A stretch of 64,000 nt of DNA from Salvator merianae. Taxonomy: Eukaryota > Chordata > Lepidosauria > Squamata > Teiidae. Below the pieces are notes generated by a model. The model made no database searches. It was not told the DNA's origin and was given only the letters and a program-made list of their open reading frames with translations. The number at the start of each line of letters is the position of its first letter. Position 1 is the stretch's first letter. Positions 1-13,383 of the stretch are shown piece by piece. A program made the position numbers and the translations under genes. The stretch spans positions 1,264,149 to 1,328,148 of the forward strand of contig QVOM02000071.1 in assembly GCA_003586115.2 (NCBI GenBank). The letters run 5' to 3'.

Positions 1-1345
1 ACGTATCTGATAGTGAAGAAGATGCTATAAATTGTATTTCGAATAAACCTTTGCATAATTCTTGCATACATTATTACCATAGAATTTTCGGACATTGTTC
101 TTTCTCCAGAGTAAAACATATGGCTAAACTATCTAATATTGAAATTAAACCTTGTGACAAATATCTAGAATGTAGAGTTTGTGCAGAAACCAAAGTAAAA
201 GCATTTCCTATAGCCAAATACAGTGATAGGAGATCAACGAAACCTTTTCAATTAGTCCATACAGATGTTGCTGGTCCATTTAGCCCAAGTCAGGGAGGCC
301 ATAAATGGATTATGGTAATTATTGATGATTATAGCAGATTTACATACACATATTTACTTAAGTCAAAGGCTCAGGTGTATGATAAAATGAAGGACTGGCT
401 GAACATGATTTCTACCCAATTTGGTTGTACACTGCAGAAGGTACAATCTGATAGAGGAGAAATGATGTCTAAGGCTATAGCAGATTTGTTTAGAACACGA
501 GGCATTATACATAGAAAGACCAATCCGTACTGTTCAGCTGAAAATGGTGTAGCTGAACGACGAATTGGGTTAATTCAAGAAATGTACAGGGCCATGTTAT
601 CTGATGCTAAAATGCCACATTATTTCTGGGGAGAAGCAGTAGCTACTAGTACTTATGTTTTGAATTGAATATATTCTTCTACCGTTGGTAACACTCCATA
701 TTTTATGTTATATGGTAAGGAACCTGACGTAAAGGACATGAGGATTTTTGGCTCACATGCTTATGTACTAATACCCAGGGCACAAAGAAAAAAGAGAGAC
801 AAAATTTCACAGAGGTTACGTTTTGTTGGCTATGAAGAAAATACAAAGGGGTATCGTTTCTCTCTGAGTTATGGTGTCTAGGAGTGCAAATTTTGAGCTT
901 CACTCAGATTGGGCTAATATACATGTTAATAGTGATTTTTTCTATTACATATGGGGAAAGGAAGGGACTGATGCTAACGTTACAGGTAGGAATGTGCCTG
1001 AATACAAAAGAAAGTGGGAAGATTATCGCAGTTCCACATCTTTTTCCAGTGCCACATCTCCCTCCTCTAGTAGCACAGAGACTGAGCCCAGCTCAGAAGA
1101 TGAACCTTCTATTTCTTCTCAAGCTCAACCCACTACTGTAGATAAGGAAGAGTTAGTGCCAAGGAGATCTGAACACACAACTAAAGGTATTCCTCCAAAA
1201 AGATTTCAGATTGGTCAAGTAAGTATTGTAGATAGTCAGGAGCAATGGTCTGAGCCAAATAATTATAAAGAAGTAATGACCAGACCAGAAAAAGAAAAAC
1301 AAGAATGGATACAAGCTATGTAAAAGGAATTTGATTCTCTATTGA
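1..1345 (+). pseudogene. copia pol remnant: GAG-pre-integrase and integrase
   Basis: Reading from about 51, the protein shows the copia pre-integrase zinc motif (HYYHRIFGH, then CRVC) and the rve integrase core with its catalytic acidic residues in HTDVAGP, SDRGE and ENGVAERR. The frame stays open to a TGA at 666-668 and is then shifted. A second open stretch, 871-1323, has a Ser/Thr/Glu-rich spacer and the conserved pre-RT block around RRSEHTTKGIPPKRF and EPNNYKEVM. After a stop the EFDSLLNS block that precedes copia RT is still readable to 1345. Integrase normally inserts the element cDNA; this copy cannot make a complete Pol. The clean integrase frame suggests moderate age. Confidence 0.85.
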
Positions 1346-1414
1346 ACAGTTTGTAGAAATGCTTGGTTTATTTACAATGTAAAGAGTTGTGATCTTATGT
1401 TCCTGAAGAAGGGA

Positions 1415-1707
1415 TGTCAAGTATTGAAAGAGTTAAGTAAGTCACTATGAGTCAGCATTTCTTGAGACAGAGATTTACGATGTTGTTTTCATAACTCTAG
1501 ATGACAGTTGATGACATCATTTGGAATGTTCATATCTTGTGTGTGTGCTGTATAAGAAAGACCGTTAGTACTTGTTTGACTAGTGAGGTTGAAGGACTAA
1601 GAGAGTTTTTCTCTCTCTCTGTAGATAACTGTAAATAAAGTTTATAAAATGAAAGTATCTAGTCTCTAGATTTATTTGTCTATCTGACTAATAGCTGAGC
1701 TTAACTA
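1415..1707 (+). repeat. 3' LTR of the copia element
   Basis: It starts with TG directly after a purine-rich tract (GAAGAAGGGA), which is the normal 3' LTR position. A TATA-like GTATAAGAAAG lies near 1549 and an AATAAAG polyadenylation signal near 1633. The right end, near TTAACTA at 1701-1707, is estimated because the terminal CA is not clear and no second LTR is in the window. Length of about 290 bp fits copia LTRs. Confidence 0.65.
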
Positions 1708-1779
1708 GTGATCTGACCCCAGGCCATATACTCTCTGTCATGCACATGATCCTAAAGGGCAGAACTTTCAACAAAAGGG

Positions 1780-2830
1780 TGAATACAAATGCCTGTACAC
1801 AAATGCCAGAAGCCTCTGAGCCAAAATAGGGAAGCTGGAATGCTTAGTGATGGATAAGAATATTGATATTATTGGCATTATTGAAACCTGGTGCACTGAT
1901 GAAAACCAATGGGATACAGTGATCCCAGGTTACAAACTGTACAAGAAAGACCGGAAAGGGTGAATTGGAGGTGCTGTAGCCTTGTACATTAAATCTTATA
2001 CATAGAATCTTATGAACTGGAATTTCCAAGTGAATCAGACCCACCCATAGAAACACTGTGGGTAACAATATCAGGTCAGAAAACAAATCTGACATTAGGG
2101 ACATGCTATCGCCCTACCAACTAAACTCTGGAAGGAGACCAACATTTGGAAAATGAGGTCAAGGAGGCATAAAAAAAAAGGAAAGGGTAGTATAAGGGGA
2201 GACTTAAATTACCCCCACACAGACTGGGCAAAAACTTATTCAACTCATGAAAGAGAGATAAAATTCCTAGACATGCTAAACGATTGTTCTCTTGAGCAGC
2301 TGGTTGTGGAATAAACAAGGGGAAAGCAGAATCCTGGACTTAATCCTGAGGAATACACAGGATCTAGTACAAAATGTCACTGTAACTGATCCAATAGGGA
2401 ACAATGATCACAATGTGATAACCTTCAATTTAAATAGAGATAGCAAGTTGTCAAGACAATCGAACACAGAGACCTTAAACTTTCATAAGGAAAACTTCCC
2501 CAAAATGAGAAAACTGGTAGAAAGGAAATTGAAAGGGAATGCATGGAAACTTTTTTAAAAACACAATAACGGAGGCTCAATTAGAATGCATACCTAAAAG
2601 AAGGAAGGGGACTGCCAAGTGCAAGAGGACACCAATGTGGCTTACAAATACAGTATGGGAAATCATTAGAAGCAAAGAAAGATCATTCAGAAAATGGAAG
2701 GCTTGTCCTAATGAGGAGAATAGGAAAGAACACAAACTCTGGCAGAACAAATGCAAGGCAGCAACTGAAAAATGGTTTTCAATACAATACAACGTTATTA
2801 TATTATGGACAATATGAGTATCTTGTAATG
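1780..2830 (+). pseudogene. CR1 LINE fragment, endonuclease region
   Basis: A frame-broken translation gives the CR1 APE-type endonuclease: a start block LYTNARSL, then DIIGIIETW, PGYKLYKKDRKG, GGAVALYIK, later GDLNYPHTDW, TRGESRILDLILRN and IGNNDHNVI. A short linker follows with CIPKRRKG and MWLTNTVW. The endonuclease nicks target DNA for target-primed reverse transcription. The fragment stops before the reverse transcriptase, where gypsy sequence begins, and has several stops and frameshifts. Confidence 0.8.
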
Positions 2831-2854
2831 CCATTCTGTCTCAGCATTGGGCTA

Positions 2855-4260
2855 GTGATTTTCTAGAATTCTTTATTGTGTATTTGAATGATCTGATGAT
2901 TTTGATATCTGCAAGTACAAGACTCATGTACATGCTGTCTTAAACAGAAAGCAACAGCTATATGATAAACTGTCAAAGTGTAAGTTCCATCTCAAGCTAG
3001 GCTTTCTAGGCTACCACATTTCAGACACAGAAATTGAGATGGACCTGAATAAAGTGGTTGACGTCCTAGATTGGGACTCCCAGACACACAGACAGGTTCA
3101 AACTTCCTAAAGTTTGCCAACTTCTATAAAAAAAAAAAAATCATTTCTCACTTGACTGATATAGTTGCTCCAATCACAACAGCAATAAAACGTTGGCAAC
3201 AATAAAAAGAAAGGAAAAAATAAATGTAAACATTTCCCTACATTTCAATGGACTGAAGAATACCGGCTTTTTGACAATTTGCAGGTCCTTTTTATACAGC
3301 TTATGCCCTGACCCTACACTAATGCTTGTAGTACACTACAATGTCAGCAGTGTAGCCACTGGAAGGATTTTGTTCCAAAAGGACCTTGGAACTAAGACTC
3401 TGTGCTTTGTTTCTCACCAGTTAACGCCTATGGAACAGAATTATGAGGCTGTGAGTTTCTGAGTGCCAAACATTGCTTGTTTATTTGGAGGCAATATTTA
3501 GAAGGTGAAGTCTGGACTGACCATAAAAATTTTCAAGCATTGCAAACTCCACAAAAGTTTTCTCCATTGGGCTAAATACATTGGGCTAGCACTGTCACAC
3601 ATTTTGACTTCATGCTAAAGTTCATAAAAGGAGAAAGAAAACAATTTGCAAGCCACAGTATCATGCGTCTGAAGCCACTTCATTCATCACCACCATTTCT
3701 CCAAAACAACTTGGCCTTGCCACTATATATATCAAATCCTTTAAAGACAAAAACTGCAAATACCTTGAGGCAGACTCTTGATATCAAACATGTCTGTTAA
3801 CATGTCTGTTAACAACCTTACAATAAGAGATAACAAGTTGTATGCTCTCCAAGTTTCTTGCTCCAAGATTTTGTAGCTTCACCATGACAGCCTTGCTGCA
3901 GGACATTCCTCAAAACACTGCTGGTTATCTGCAAGCTATATTGGTAACCAAACATGCAAAAGGATATTGAATTCTATGTTAATTCATACCATTTGCACAA
4001 ACTTACACACTGGTGCATTCAAAGCCTGAAGAATTGCTCCATCCTCTGCCTACTCCTTCCAAACCTTGGGATGTTATTCAATAGACTTTATTACTGATCT
4101 ACCATCCTCTTCATGCTTTCCAGTCATTTTCTGGTTCAAACACATGAAAATTCACTTAATGTTTTACAGTAATTTGCTGCATAAAAAACCTCCGTATTTC
4201 CCACTTTACTCCTCTGGCCCCCCAACTTTCTACCTTGATGGTTTGAAAACATGACCATTT
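2855..4260 (+). pseudogene. Ty3/gypsy pol remnant (RT end, RNase H, integrase)
   Basis: The translation begins with VYLNDLMILI, matching the YLDD region of RT. It continues with LYDKLSKCKFHLKLGFLGYHIS and MDLNKVVDVLDW, then the RNase H block VATGRILFQKDLG and HQLTPMEQNYEAV, and WTDHKNFQALQ-like remains. An integrase start, PLPTPSKPWDVIQ followed by FITDLPSSSCF, lies near 4040-4125. Order and motifs are those of vertebrate sushi-type chromoviruses. Many frameshifts and stops; no LTRs or chromodomain recognised for this copy. Confidence 0.8.
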
Positions 4261-5254
4261 TGAAATTTCTAAAATGTTGGATTCGTATGTTTCATGTAGT
4301 TGCCTGCAGTACTTAGAACACTCAAATGATAGTGTGAATGCAAAATGCTTCCTTCATACTTTTCATACTCGCTTTCCTGACAAGCCCAGTTCTGCTTCCT
4401 TCTTAGTCATATTAGCCCTACTACATTTGCCTTCAGAGGGTACAGCAGATACTCACTTGGGGAAGGGAATGGTGTAAGATTTGCATCTGCTCTACAATCT
4501 TACTCTGTACTAGAGACTGGGCTTTACTTTTAATTTACCTCATGGATCCAGCATTTGCTTGGCAGAGGAAGAAAAGAAGTTGTGGTTAGTTCTAGTGAAA
4601 ACACCTTGTCTTGCTATATCTTTTCCTCTGCTGACTTCCACTGAGAGGTCAGTTTCGCATCCAAGTTGAAGTAAATTCTCAGGCAGATTGGCCAACTCAA
4701 TGAAAGTCAATGAAGATTTCTTTTCCTCCACTGACTTGGATGGAAAAGATAATTCTCTATGCAAGTCAATATAACTTATAGGTAGGTTGGTCAACCCAAT
4801 TCAGTTCAATGTAGCTTTCAGGCAGAATGGTCAACAAGGGATGCATCAAACTACAGTTCATCGAAGCACGTTAGCAGCCCAGGACTTTCAGGTGCTTTAC
4901 CTGCATAATACTTCTATGTGCCACCCGAGGTGTCCCAGTGATGTTTGGACTTACCTGCTTCAAAAGCATGGCCACCACCATTATAGCCCACTCTGTGTAA
5001 AGGTGCCATGGAGAGTCAGAGCTATCAGTTCAAGCACCTGACAGATTCAGGCTTCTATATGCAGTTTGTACTTCATCAAAGTGAAGCTTAGCATATCCCT
5101 ATGGTCAACTCAAAGGAACTCATTGCCACAGTTCTCCTAACCCCACAGTTTTACACTGAAGTAAACTTTCAATTTACACAATTTCCTTTTACATGGAATG
5201 GAAACATTGTGTAAATTGAGGTATGACAGTATGTTATGTAAAGTTGCAGTTTTG
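4261..5254. other. No gene recognised
   Basis: Unassigned intergenic or intronic sequence. Around 4620-4840 two stretches about 100 bp apart resemble each other (CTGACTT, CAAGT, GGCAGA and TTGG/TCAAC blocks), suggesting an old tandem duplication. A 13-bp perfect inverted repeat (CAATTTACACAAT and ATTGTGTAAATTG) lies near 5169-5219. I see no coding signal. Confidence 0.4.
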
Positions 5255-5565
5255 CCAACTTCAGAGGTACAAGAGGTGGTGGCATATGAAGGGGCCTTTT
5301 CTGTGGCAGCCCCAGGCTTTGGACTGCCCTCCTAGTGGAGATTCACCAGACAGCAATCTTATATGATTTTTTGTGCCTCGTTGAAATGTATCTCTTTACT
5401 CAGGCCTTTGATGTTAACCCCTCTCTGAATTTTGCCCTGCTAGGATGGGTGAGTTATATTTGAAATATGTTTTTAGTGTATTGGTTTTATTGCTTTACTA
5501 ATGTTATGACCAGCTCTGGGACCTTTGGGTGATGGGCAAGATATAAATACTGGAATAAATTAAAA
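5255..5565 (+). mobile_element. L2 LINE 3' end
   Basis: The last codons of L2 ORF2 (GAFSVAAPGFG) are followed by the 3' UTR signature: CTCTGGGACCTTTGGGTGATGG, then a run to ATAAATACTGGAATAAAT. The same 3' tail recurs at least eight times in the window. 5'-truncated and decayed. Confidence 0.7.
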
Positions 5566-7667
5566 AAATATAGAAAATCATTATGGGACTCTGGGTTATT
5601 GTCTAAAAATCAGCTAAACTGCCAAACACAGATCTACTTCTTGTAGCTGAGTTTTGTTTTTTCTTTTTTTAATATTACAATTAGACATGTTTCCTCAAAC
5701 ACAATATTAAAAAAAAAAATCAAGACAGTTGGAAAAAAGCATTAAACAAGTAATTGCTGGTAACTGAAAACCAGCAGTTGGGGGAACCGGCAATTGTTCT
5801 TGGTTCTTCAACACAATTTGCTCAGTAGCTCTCCAGAATGGAACCACGCAAAGGACCACTGTACATAAAATACAGCACAACAGTCATGTATATTGGGGCT
5901 CCAAAAAAAAGAAGTACAATGGCCACCTGAGCTTCCAATTTCTATATGCTTTCCCCCCCTTGGGTTTTCTGTATGCCTTGTTTGTCCTCAGGTAAAACTT
6001 TCCTATATGATGTATCAAAAGATTTTGATAGTGCTTTGCAAAAGCTTTGGCCATGTCTAAGTCCATGCTTGGACAATACTACTATTATCACACAATGTTG
6101 TATGATGGTCTGTGAAACCGGTGGGGAACTGAGCAGCTTCTGTTGGAGGCATAGTCAATGTTGTAACAACAGAGGCACTAATCTCTGCTTCTAAGAACAA
6201 TAGTGCTTATTCCACTTTCCTTGAAGTAAGCACCATTGGCCAAAGGAGAACTGAATAGGATTCAAGACTGCAGGTATCCAAGGACAATCTTATATTTGTC
6301 TCTGCAGCAAATTCCAGAACAGAGAGGTTTCCTAGAATCCCATAGTAATCCTGGAAAATAAAGAAAAAATCAGGAGCAATATAATTAAAAGAAAGCATTA
6401 TAGAATAATATCATGCATATGCTCTAAGGGCAGATACGTTTGGATCCATTTCAGTCAAGTTTCAGGTTTGTTCAAGGCACTGAAACTGTCTTTGTTGCCC
6501 TGGCTGATGTTCTTCATTGGGACAGGGACAGGGACAGGGACAGGTTTTATTTGAAGTCACTCTGAGACCTTTGGGTTGAGAGTGCAAATAGAAATGCAAA
6601 TAAATACCGTATCTTCAATGCCTGAACAGAAAAATACACTTATATCCTAGAAAGTTCTGATAGAGGACCTCACAAAAGAAAGAATATAATAAAAGAACAG
6701 TTAGCTTTATTACCTCTTCTTGTCTTTCTCTCCCACACATGGACACAACACTCAATCTCTTTTGAAATATATTAACTTCTAAGCTTTTAGCTAAGATTTT
6801 CAACTTCCCTGCTACAAACCCTACATTAGTCCAATATTAGCATCACGTTGTGATCTAAAGTGGCATATTAGACCAGATGTTTAATGTATAGGAGAATGAA
6901 AGGACACCTTAGCTGATAACATGATGGGCAAAAGTATGGGACAGCTGAGACAACCATGAAATGTAAATGTGAGGTGCTAGGAAAAAAGTCCATGGGAGGG
7001 AAGAGTGAAGTATATGTCTCTGCCTGCATTTTCTCACTATGGTTTCTTATCAATAAACCAACATGCTACTTGGATTGCAAGTGTGCTGTATCCTTGTACT
7101 TTCACAGCCTCGGCTTGTAGTGGTGCCTTCACTCACTAGGAAGTATAACCTCCTTTATACATTTAGAAATATTCCAATGTATAGGCCATTGCACTCTGTT
7201 TAAACCCATGGAGAGTTAAGAACTATCCTCTTATTACCAAATTAATTGCCTGTGTTTTTCTTCTACACAGTACTTAAATAGTCTGCAAAAGGAACAACTG
7301 TAGTTTTCATACCCTTTAAAAAAGCTTGGTATTCTTGTACCTTGTTGGAGCATTTCAAGAGCCTTAATAAAAGAATACATTTTTTCCCTGGTAAGGATAT
7401 GCCATCTATAAAACTTCCATAACAAACACATTTATTTTGCTATCAGCCTATCTGGCTAGAAAAAAAAAACTTTTAAGAAAATTTTACCTGTTTTTTTTTT
7501 TTTTTAACTTAACCCACTTTGAGTTGACCACAGAGTTGCGTTTACAGCTAAGGACAGGGAACAAGAGGTAGGGTATACAGCCAGAGCAAGCCAGCTAGAA
7601 CAGAGGCAAGGAAACTGGCAGTAAACAACCAGAGACAGACCAGTAGGAAGTGCTACTCACAAACTAA
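5566..7667. other. No gene recognised
   Basis: AT-rich sequence with no coding or clear transposon signal, apart from a (GGGACA)n simple repeat at 6519-6544 and a T-run near 7491-7505. Presumed NSD2 intron or flank. Confidence 0.4.
6519..6544. repeat. (GGGACA)n microsatellite
   Basis: About four perfect tandem copies of the hexamer are visible. Confidence 0.9.
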
Positions 7668-7935
7668 GGAAGGAAGGATTAGAAACAATGGGATGAAACT
7701 TCAAAGGAGAAGATACAGAATAGATATTAGAAAAAACTTTCTGACAGTAAGGGCAATCAGCCAATGGAATAGGTTGCCACAGGAGGTGGTGAGCTTTCTT
7801 TCACTTCACCTTCATCATCAAGGTGTGGCTGGACAGACATTTGTCTGGGATGGTTTAGTGAATCCTGCATTGAGCAGGGGGTTGGACTGGATGACCCGGG
7901 AGATCCCTTCCATCTCTATGATTCTATGATTTTAT
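7668..7935 (+). mobile_element. CR1 LINE 3' end
   Basis: The C-terminal ORF2 segment MKLQRRRYRIDIRKNF, VRAISQWNRLPQEVV is followed by GLDWMTREIPSISMIL. The element ends in the CR1 hallmark of tandem ATTCTATG-type octamers at about 7919-7930. It matches the antisense CR1 at 61688-62885 closely. A small deletion follows the RLPQEVV block. Confidence 0.9.
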
Positions 7936-8110
7936 GTTCCCATTCCAATGTACAAAGTATGGGAGACAAACAAGGAGAACTGAAAATTCTAGCACAGAAA
8001 AATAAATATGTCATAGGCATTACTGAATCTTGGTATGATGATACATAATTGCAGCACAGCACCAGAAGGCTACAACTTATACAAAGGGAACAACTGCTTC
8101 ATCTGTTTAC
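7936..8110 (+). pseudogene. CR1 LINE fragment, endonuclease start
   Basis: NVQSMGDKQGELKILAQ, then YVIGITESWYDD, and after a stop EGYNLYKG: the N-terminal endonuclease blocks of a CR1-type ORF2. It abuts the 3' end of the previous CR1, so this is a separate head-to-tail insertion or a rearranged copy. It is lost beyond about 8110. Confidence 0.65.
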
Positions 8111-8452
8111 AAAAAGCAGAGAGCTCCTTCAGCTGGACTGAGAAGATACTAGTTCTACCAAGTTTCTCCCTGTACTATCAGCACGAGGCAGCCATTCAAT
8201 TCAGCTGTATCATCTCTAAACAAGAAGCCGCACAGCTCCATCTACTACTGCCTCCAAATTACATCATGACTTGCCTTCTGCTGCCTGTGTTTGTTGCCTA
8301 GAAAACATCAGCAGGAGGCTGGAGCTGTGAGGGCTGAGACTGCTGAAGGACTATCACTTGGATTGTTTCACATCACGCCAGGCAGCCTAGATTACAAGGT
8401 TCAGGACTTTAAGATCATTCATATTAATCTTTGTAAGTTCTGTGGTCAGAAG

Positions 8453-8504
8453 AATGAGATTGAGATTGAGATTGAGAATGAGAATGAGCATAAGAATAAG
8501 AATA
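8453..8504. repeat. (GAGATT/GAGAAT)n simple repeat
   Basis: Degenerate hexamer array. Its reverse complement creates a spurious leucine/asparagine-rich reading frame on the minus strand. Confidence 0.85.
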
Positions 8505-8519
8505 GAGTGGTATTGTATA

Positions 8520-9740
8520 TAAAGCACTAACTGAAAGCAGAGTTGAAATTTATAGACAACCAAGGAAGATACGTTGGGGCAGAAATAACAATTCAGGGAA
8601 TCAGGACTTTGGTAGTGGAAATATCTACACCAAATGAAGATAAACTCAATTGTTAGGTGACTGGACTTACAGATGGACAGAACTTTGAATAATAATATTT
8701 TAAAAACACAAGGAAAGCTATCCACAGTCTTTCTTGATCTAACAGACAATTTTGATCTCATAGACGCTTGGAGATTTAAAAATGGAGAAGCCAAAGACTA
8801 CACTTATTATTCAGAAAGACAAAGATGCTTTTCATGGATTGACATGGTATGGACAACTACCAGAATAGATGTATTACCTAAAACTTTTTCAGACCATAAC
8901 TTGTAGTTTTATGTTCTAAAGATGGAAGGAGTACATTTTGGTGGAAACTAAATGAAACATTATTACAAAAGCAAAACATTTTGAAGAGTTGTAAAGAATT
9001 TTTCAAGATTAATGCAAAGAGACTGATGTTAGAATGGTTTCAAGCAAAGCCTTTATGAATGATACTTCATCCAATATAATGCCATACTAAAAAAGAAAAA
9101 GCAAGAACAAAAACAAAAACAAAAACAAATGATTTTAAAACAGAAAAAAATAAAGAAGCTATGTTTAAAAAGACACCTTCAAATGTCTGAGGCAAATTAA
9201 AATGTTACAAAGAAAATTATCAATGTTAGCAGTAGAAGACATGGGAATATTTAAGTATCAGATAACGTATTTATAAAGAATATATTTCATAAGAGATAAG
9301 AGATCCACCTAGGTTCCATAGACAAGTATCTAAGTAAACAAGATTTACCTAAAATTTCTGATTATTAAAGATCATTACTAAATAAACCTACAACTCCACA
9401 GGAATTCTGTGGTATCATCAAGAAAGCAAAGACAGGAAAGGTACCAGGACCCGACGGCTTTCCTGTATTGTATTTTAAATGTTTTGAGGATGAACTCTTA
9501 ATCCCCTTAAAACAAACTATGAATAATATATTACTAACAGGGACTATTCCCAATAGTTGGAAGACTGAGAACTTATTTCTAATTCCAAAAGAGGAACAAG
9601 ATTTAACTTCCAAAAAGTTACAGACTGATATTAAAAAATGATTACAAATTATTTATAAAGATCTTGGCAGAAAAACTAAAACTGATTCTACAATACTTTA
9701 TCTATGAAGATCAGAGTGAATTTCTGCCATGAGTGTTCCA
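8520..9740 (+). pseudogene. L1 LINE fragment, endonuclease and early RT
   Basis: The L1 endonuclease is readable as GRYVGAEITIQGIRTLVV and YTPNEDKLN, then DAWRFKNGEAKDYTYYSERQ, SWIDMVWTTTRI and LPKTFSDHN (the SDH catalytic triad), ending at 8906. After a decayed linker the RT N-terminus appears at 9300-9640: AKTGKVPGPDGFPVLYFKCF, ILLTGTIPNSW and NLFLIPKEEQDLTS. Numerous stops. It breaks off before the FADD catalytic box. Confidence 0.8.
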
Positions 9741-10795
9741 CTTGTCCAATATGTGTATCGCATTCCCCTTCTCAGCCCTGAGCCTGAGCTTGGCCCTCAG
9801 GGATGCAGCCTCTTTCCAGGACTGATTCAGAGCCTGATCTTGCCATTTCTGTACCTTGTCCTGCTATCTTCACCAACTGCACCAGCATGGTCATTTGTGT
9901 TTGCAAATCTGCTTGTGTGACAGACTGCTAGAAACGTTTAGGTAAGGAAGGGATTACTATATTAGCCACCAGGGTCAATCATTATCAACACACATAAGTT
10001 TCTAAGTATACACACTGTTATGAACTACAGTGAACTACACCATAGCCCTATGATAGTAAGCCATATGTAATATAGGTACACCAGTACTTTATACTAAGCT
10101 AGACAGCCCGTCCCCGTCCCGTCCCTGCCCCAGTCACTATTTGGTGCCATATTTTAGCAACTTCCCCCTTGTTCTGGGGCATTCTTGTACTTTCTCAGCC
10201 AATGCAAAGGGTCCAATAACAGAAGGCCAGAGACTGTCGTTACATCTACCTGTTTCCAGGATCACATAAAAAAAGAAGAAAATTGTATTTTACTGACCAT
10301 GCATTGCACTGAATCGTGCTATGTAAAACAATGTTACACAAAAAAAGACGGTAAAATAAATTTCCTACTCAAGCAAAATAAGTGCTCTCTTAGTTTTCTT
10401 TTTCTGTGAGCAGCAATGGATGTCTAACGTGTTATTGTTGTATGAGTTGTAGTTTGTTATATAAATAAAATAATTTAAAAAAAAGTAAAATAAGTGCCCA
10501 TCTAGTCAAGCAGTCTGTTCTCAGAGTGTCCAACCAGCTGCATATGGTTGATTAACTAGACAGGACTTTCCCTTACAGAAGCCATGTTGGCTAAATTCAA
10601 GCAAGGTCTTCACTTCCTAGCGAGAGATCAAATGATGATGTTCAACACATTTCCTCTTGCCTAAAAGTCAGGCTATAACAGCTGCCTGGCCACTCAACTA
10701 AGAAACCCAGAACAGGAGTGAATGATCGAAATCATTTGTGAGCTGACAATCTGCACTATATTAGCCAATCTTCACAATTCCTTCTTTGTGGAATT
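9741..10795. other. No gene recognised
   Basis: Unassigned. An A-rich stretch at 10455-10495 resembles the tail of an old retroposon, and a C-rich stretch lies near 10110-10132. No coding signal that I trust. Confidence 0.35.
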
Positions 10796-10812
10796 GAGAA
10801 GGCTCCACTCTT
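10796..10812 (+). repeat. Target-site duplication, left copy (L1)
   Basis: GAGAAGGCTCCACTCTT, identical to 12603-12619 on the far side of the L1. Seventeen base pairs is a normal length for L1 target-primed insertion. Confidence 0.93.
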
Positions 10813-10866
10813 CAATCTATACCAGTAATAATCAAGGAAGAGGTATTTAAGCAGTGACAAAAGAAT

Positions 10867-12543
<1,677 letters not shown>

Positions 12544-12602
12544 TTATATATCTGAAATGTATCAACAATAAAACATTTCAGATAAAAAAAAAAAAAGAAA
12601 AA

Positions 12603-12619
12603 GAGAAGGCTCCACTCTT
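12603..12619 (+). repeat. Target-site duplication, right copy (L1)
   Basis: Identical to 10796-10812. Confidence 0.93.
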
Positions 12620-13159
12620 GACTACCTAGAAACTCTTGTGAATATTGATCCCTGGAAATCCTTTTGACAATGGCTTGCTTATTCTCTGATGGGCACAGTA
12701 TACAGCTTGGAAAAATTCTAATATCTTCTCACCAAACCAAGGAAACATCCCTGACTGTCAGCAGAAGCCGGCCATCTGCTCAACCTGCAGGAGAAAGACA
12801 GAGGGGACGCAGGGCCACTCCATCTGCCCTGCGAGGGACCGTTTCAACAAGTCCCTCCCCCTCAACTGTCACCAATCTTCTTGGTCTTCTTGAGAACCCG
12901 AGGCCCTGCAAGGTAGCCCTCAACCAGCACCTGGGCTATTATTCCAGCTGTTGTGAACTTACATAACAGCTGCCTGTGGCAAAGGGCTGCTCAGAGGGTC
13001 AATCTGTCCAAGTCCCTTGGTTTTCTTTTCTTTTTCTTCTTTACTGGAGGTTCCCCCCCCATTTTTTTAACTTCTGCCTTTTAATTTACTTGTTGTTTAA
13101 TACTGTTTTTAGCTTATTCATTGTACCATTTTTTGTTGTTGTGAGGAGGGAATAATGTG
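12620..13159. other. Unassigned; possible L2 5' region
   Basis: Contains a 100-codon open stretch (12664-12966), GC-richer from 12770 to 13000, followed by a T-rich tract. It lies just upstream of recognisable L2 sequence and may be L2 5' UTR or ORF1 remains, but no diagnostic motif is visible. Confidence 0.3.
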
Positions 13160-13379
13160 TCAAGGCAGGGGTGGAGGGGCAGAACCGTCACAGGCGGCTC
13201 CCATCCCTGTGGTGACGGGCAGGGGGAGATATGGCGCTCGGAGGCAGAAGTGACAGATTAGGAGACAGAGTGTTAGATGTATTAAAGCTATCACTCCTTC
13301 TGTTCTGCCTTCCAACCGTCAGAATTTGGGGATGCCTGCCAACCAGCCCACCACTCTGGCGGTGCTGCTTTTGAATGCC

Positions 13380-13383
13380 AGAT
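13380..13383 (+). repeat. 4-bp target duplication (AGAT), left
   Basis: AGAT precedes the LTR start and is repeated at 13976-13979. Removing the LTR and one AGAT restores an uninterrupted L2 reading frame. Confidence 0.85.

Larger units (their letters stand above)
1..1707 (+). mobile_element. Ty1/copia retrotransposon, 3' part with internal deletion
   Basis: The element enters from the left edge of the window. Its pol remnant (integrase, then the region before reverse transcriptase) runs to about 1345. A purine-rich tract at 1405-1414 follows, then an LTR starting TGTCAAG at 1415. Reverse transcriptase and RNase H, which normally follow integrase in Ty1/copia elements, are missing, so about 2 kb has been deleted between 1345 and the purine tract. 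Domain order and motifs are seen directly; the size of the deletion is inferred from normal copia layout. Confidence 0.85.

Noticed and set aside
8387..8794. 135-codon minus-strand ORF rich in Leu/Asn
   Set aside because: It is the complement of the (GAGATT)n repeat and of an L1 endonuclease remnant; the low-complexity run is a repeat artefact.
12664..12966. 100-codon plus-strand ORF with Ser/Arg-rich content
   Set aside because: No recognisable domain; probably L2 5' region or neutral GC-richer sequence.
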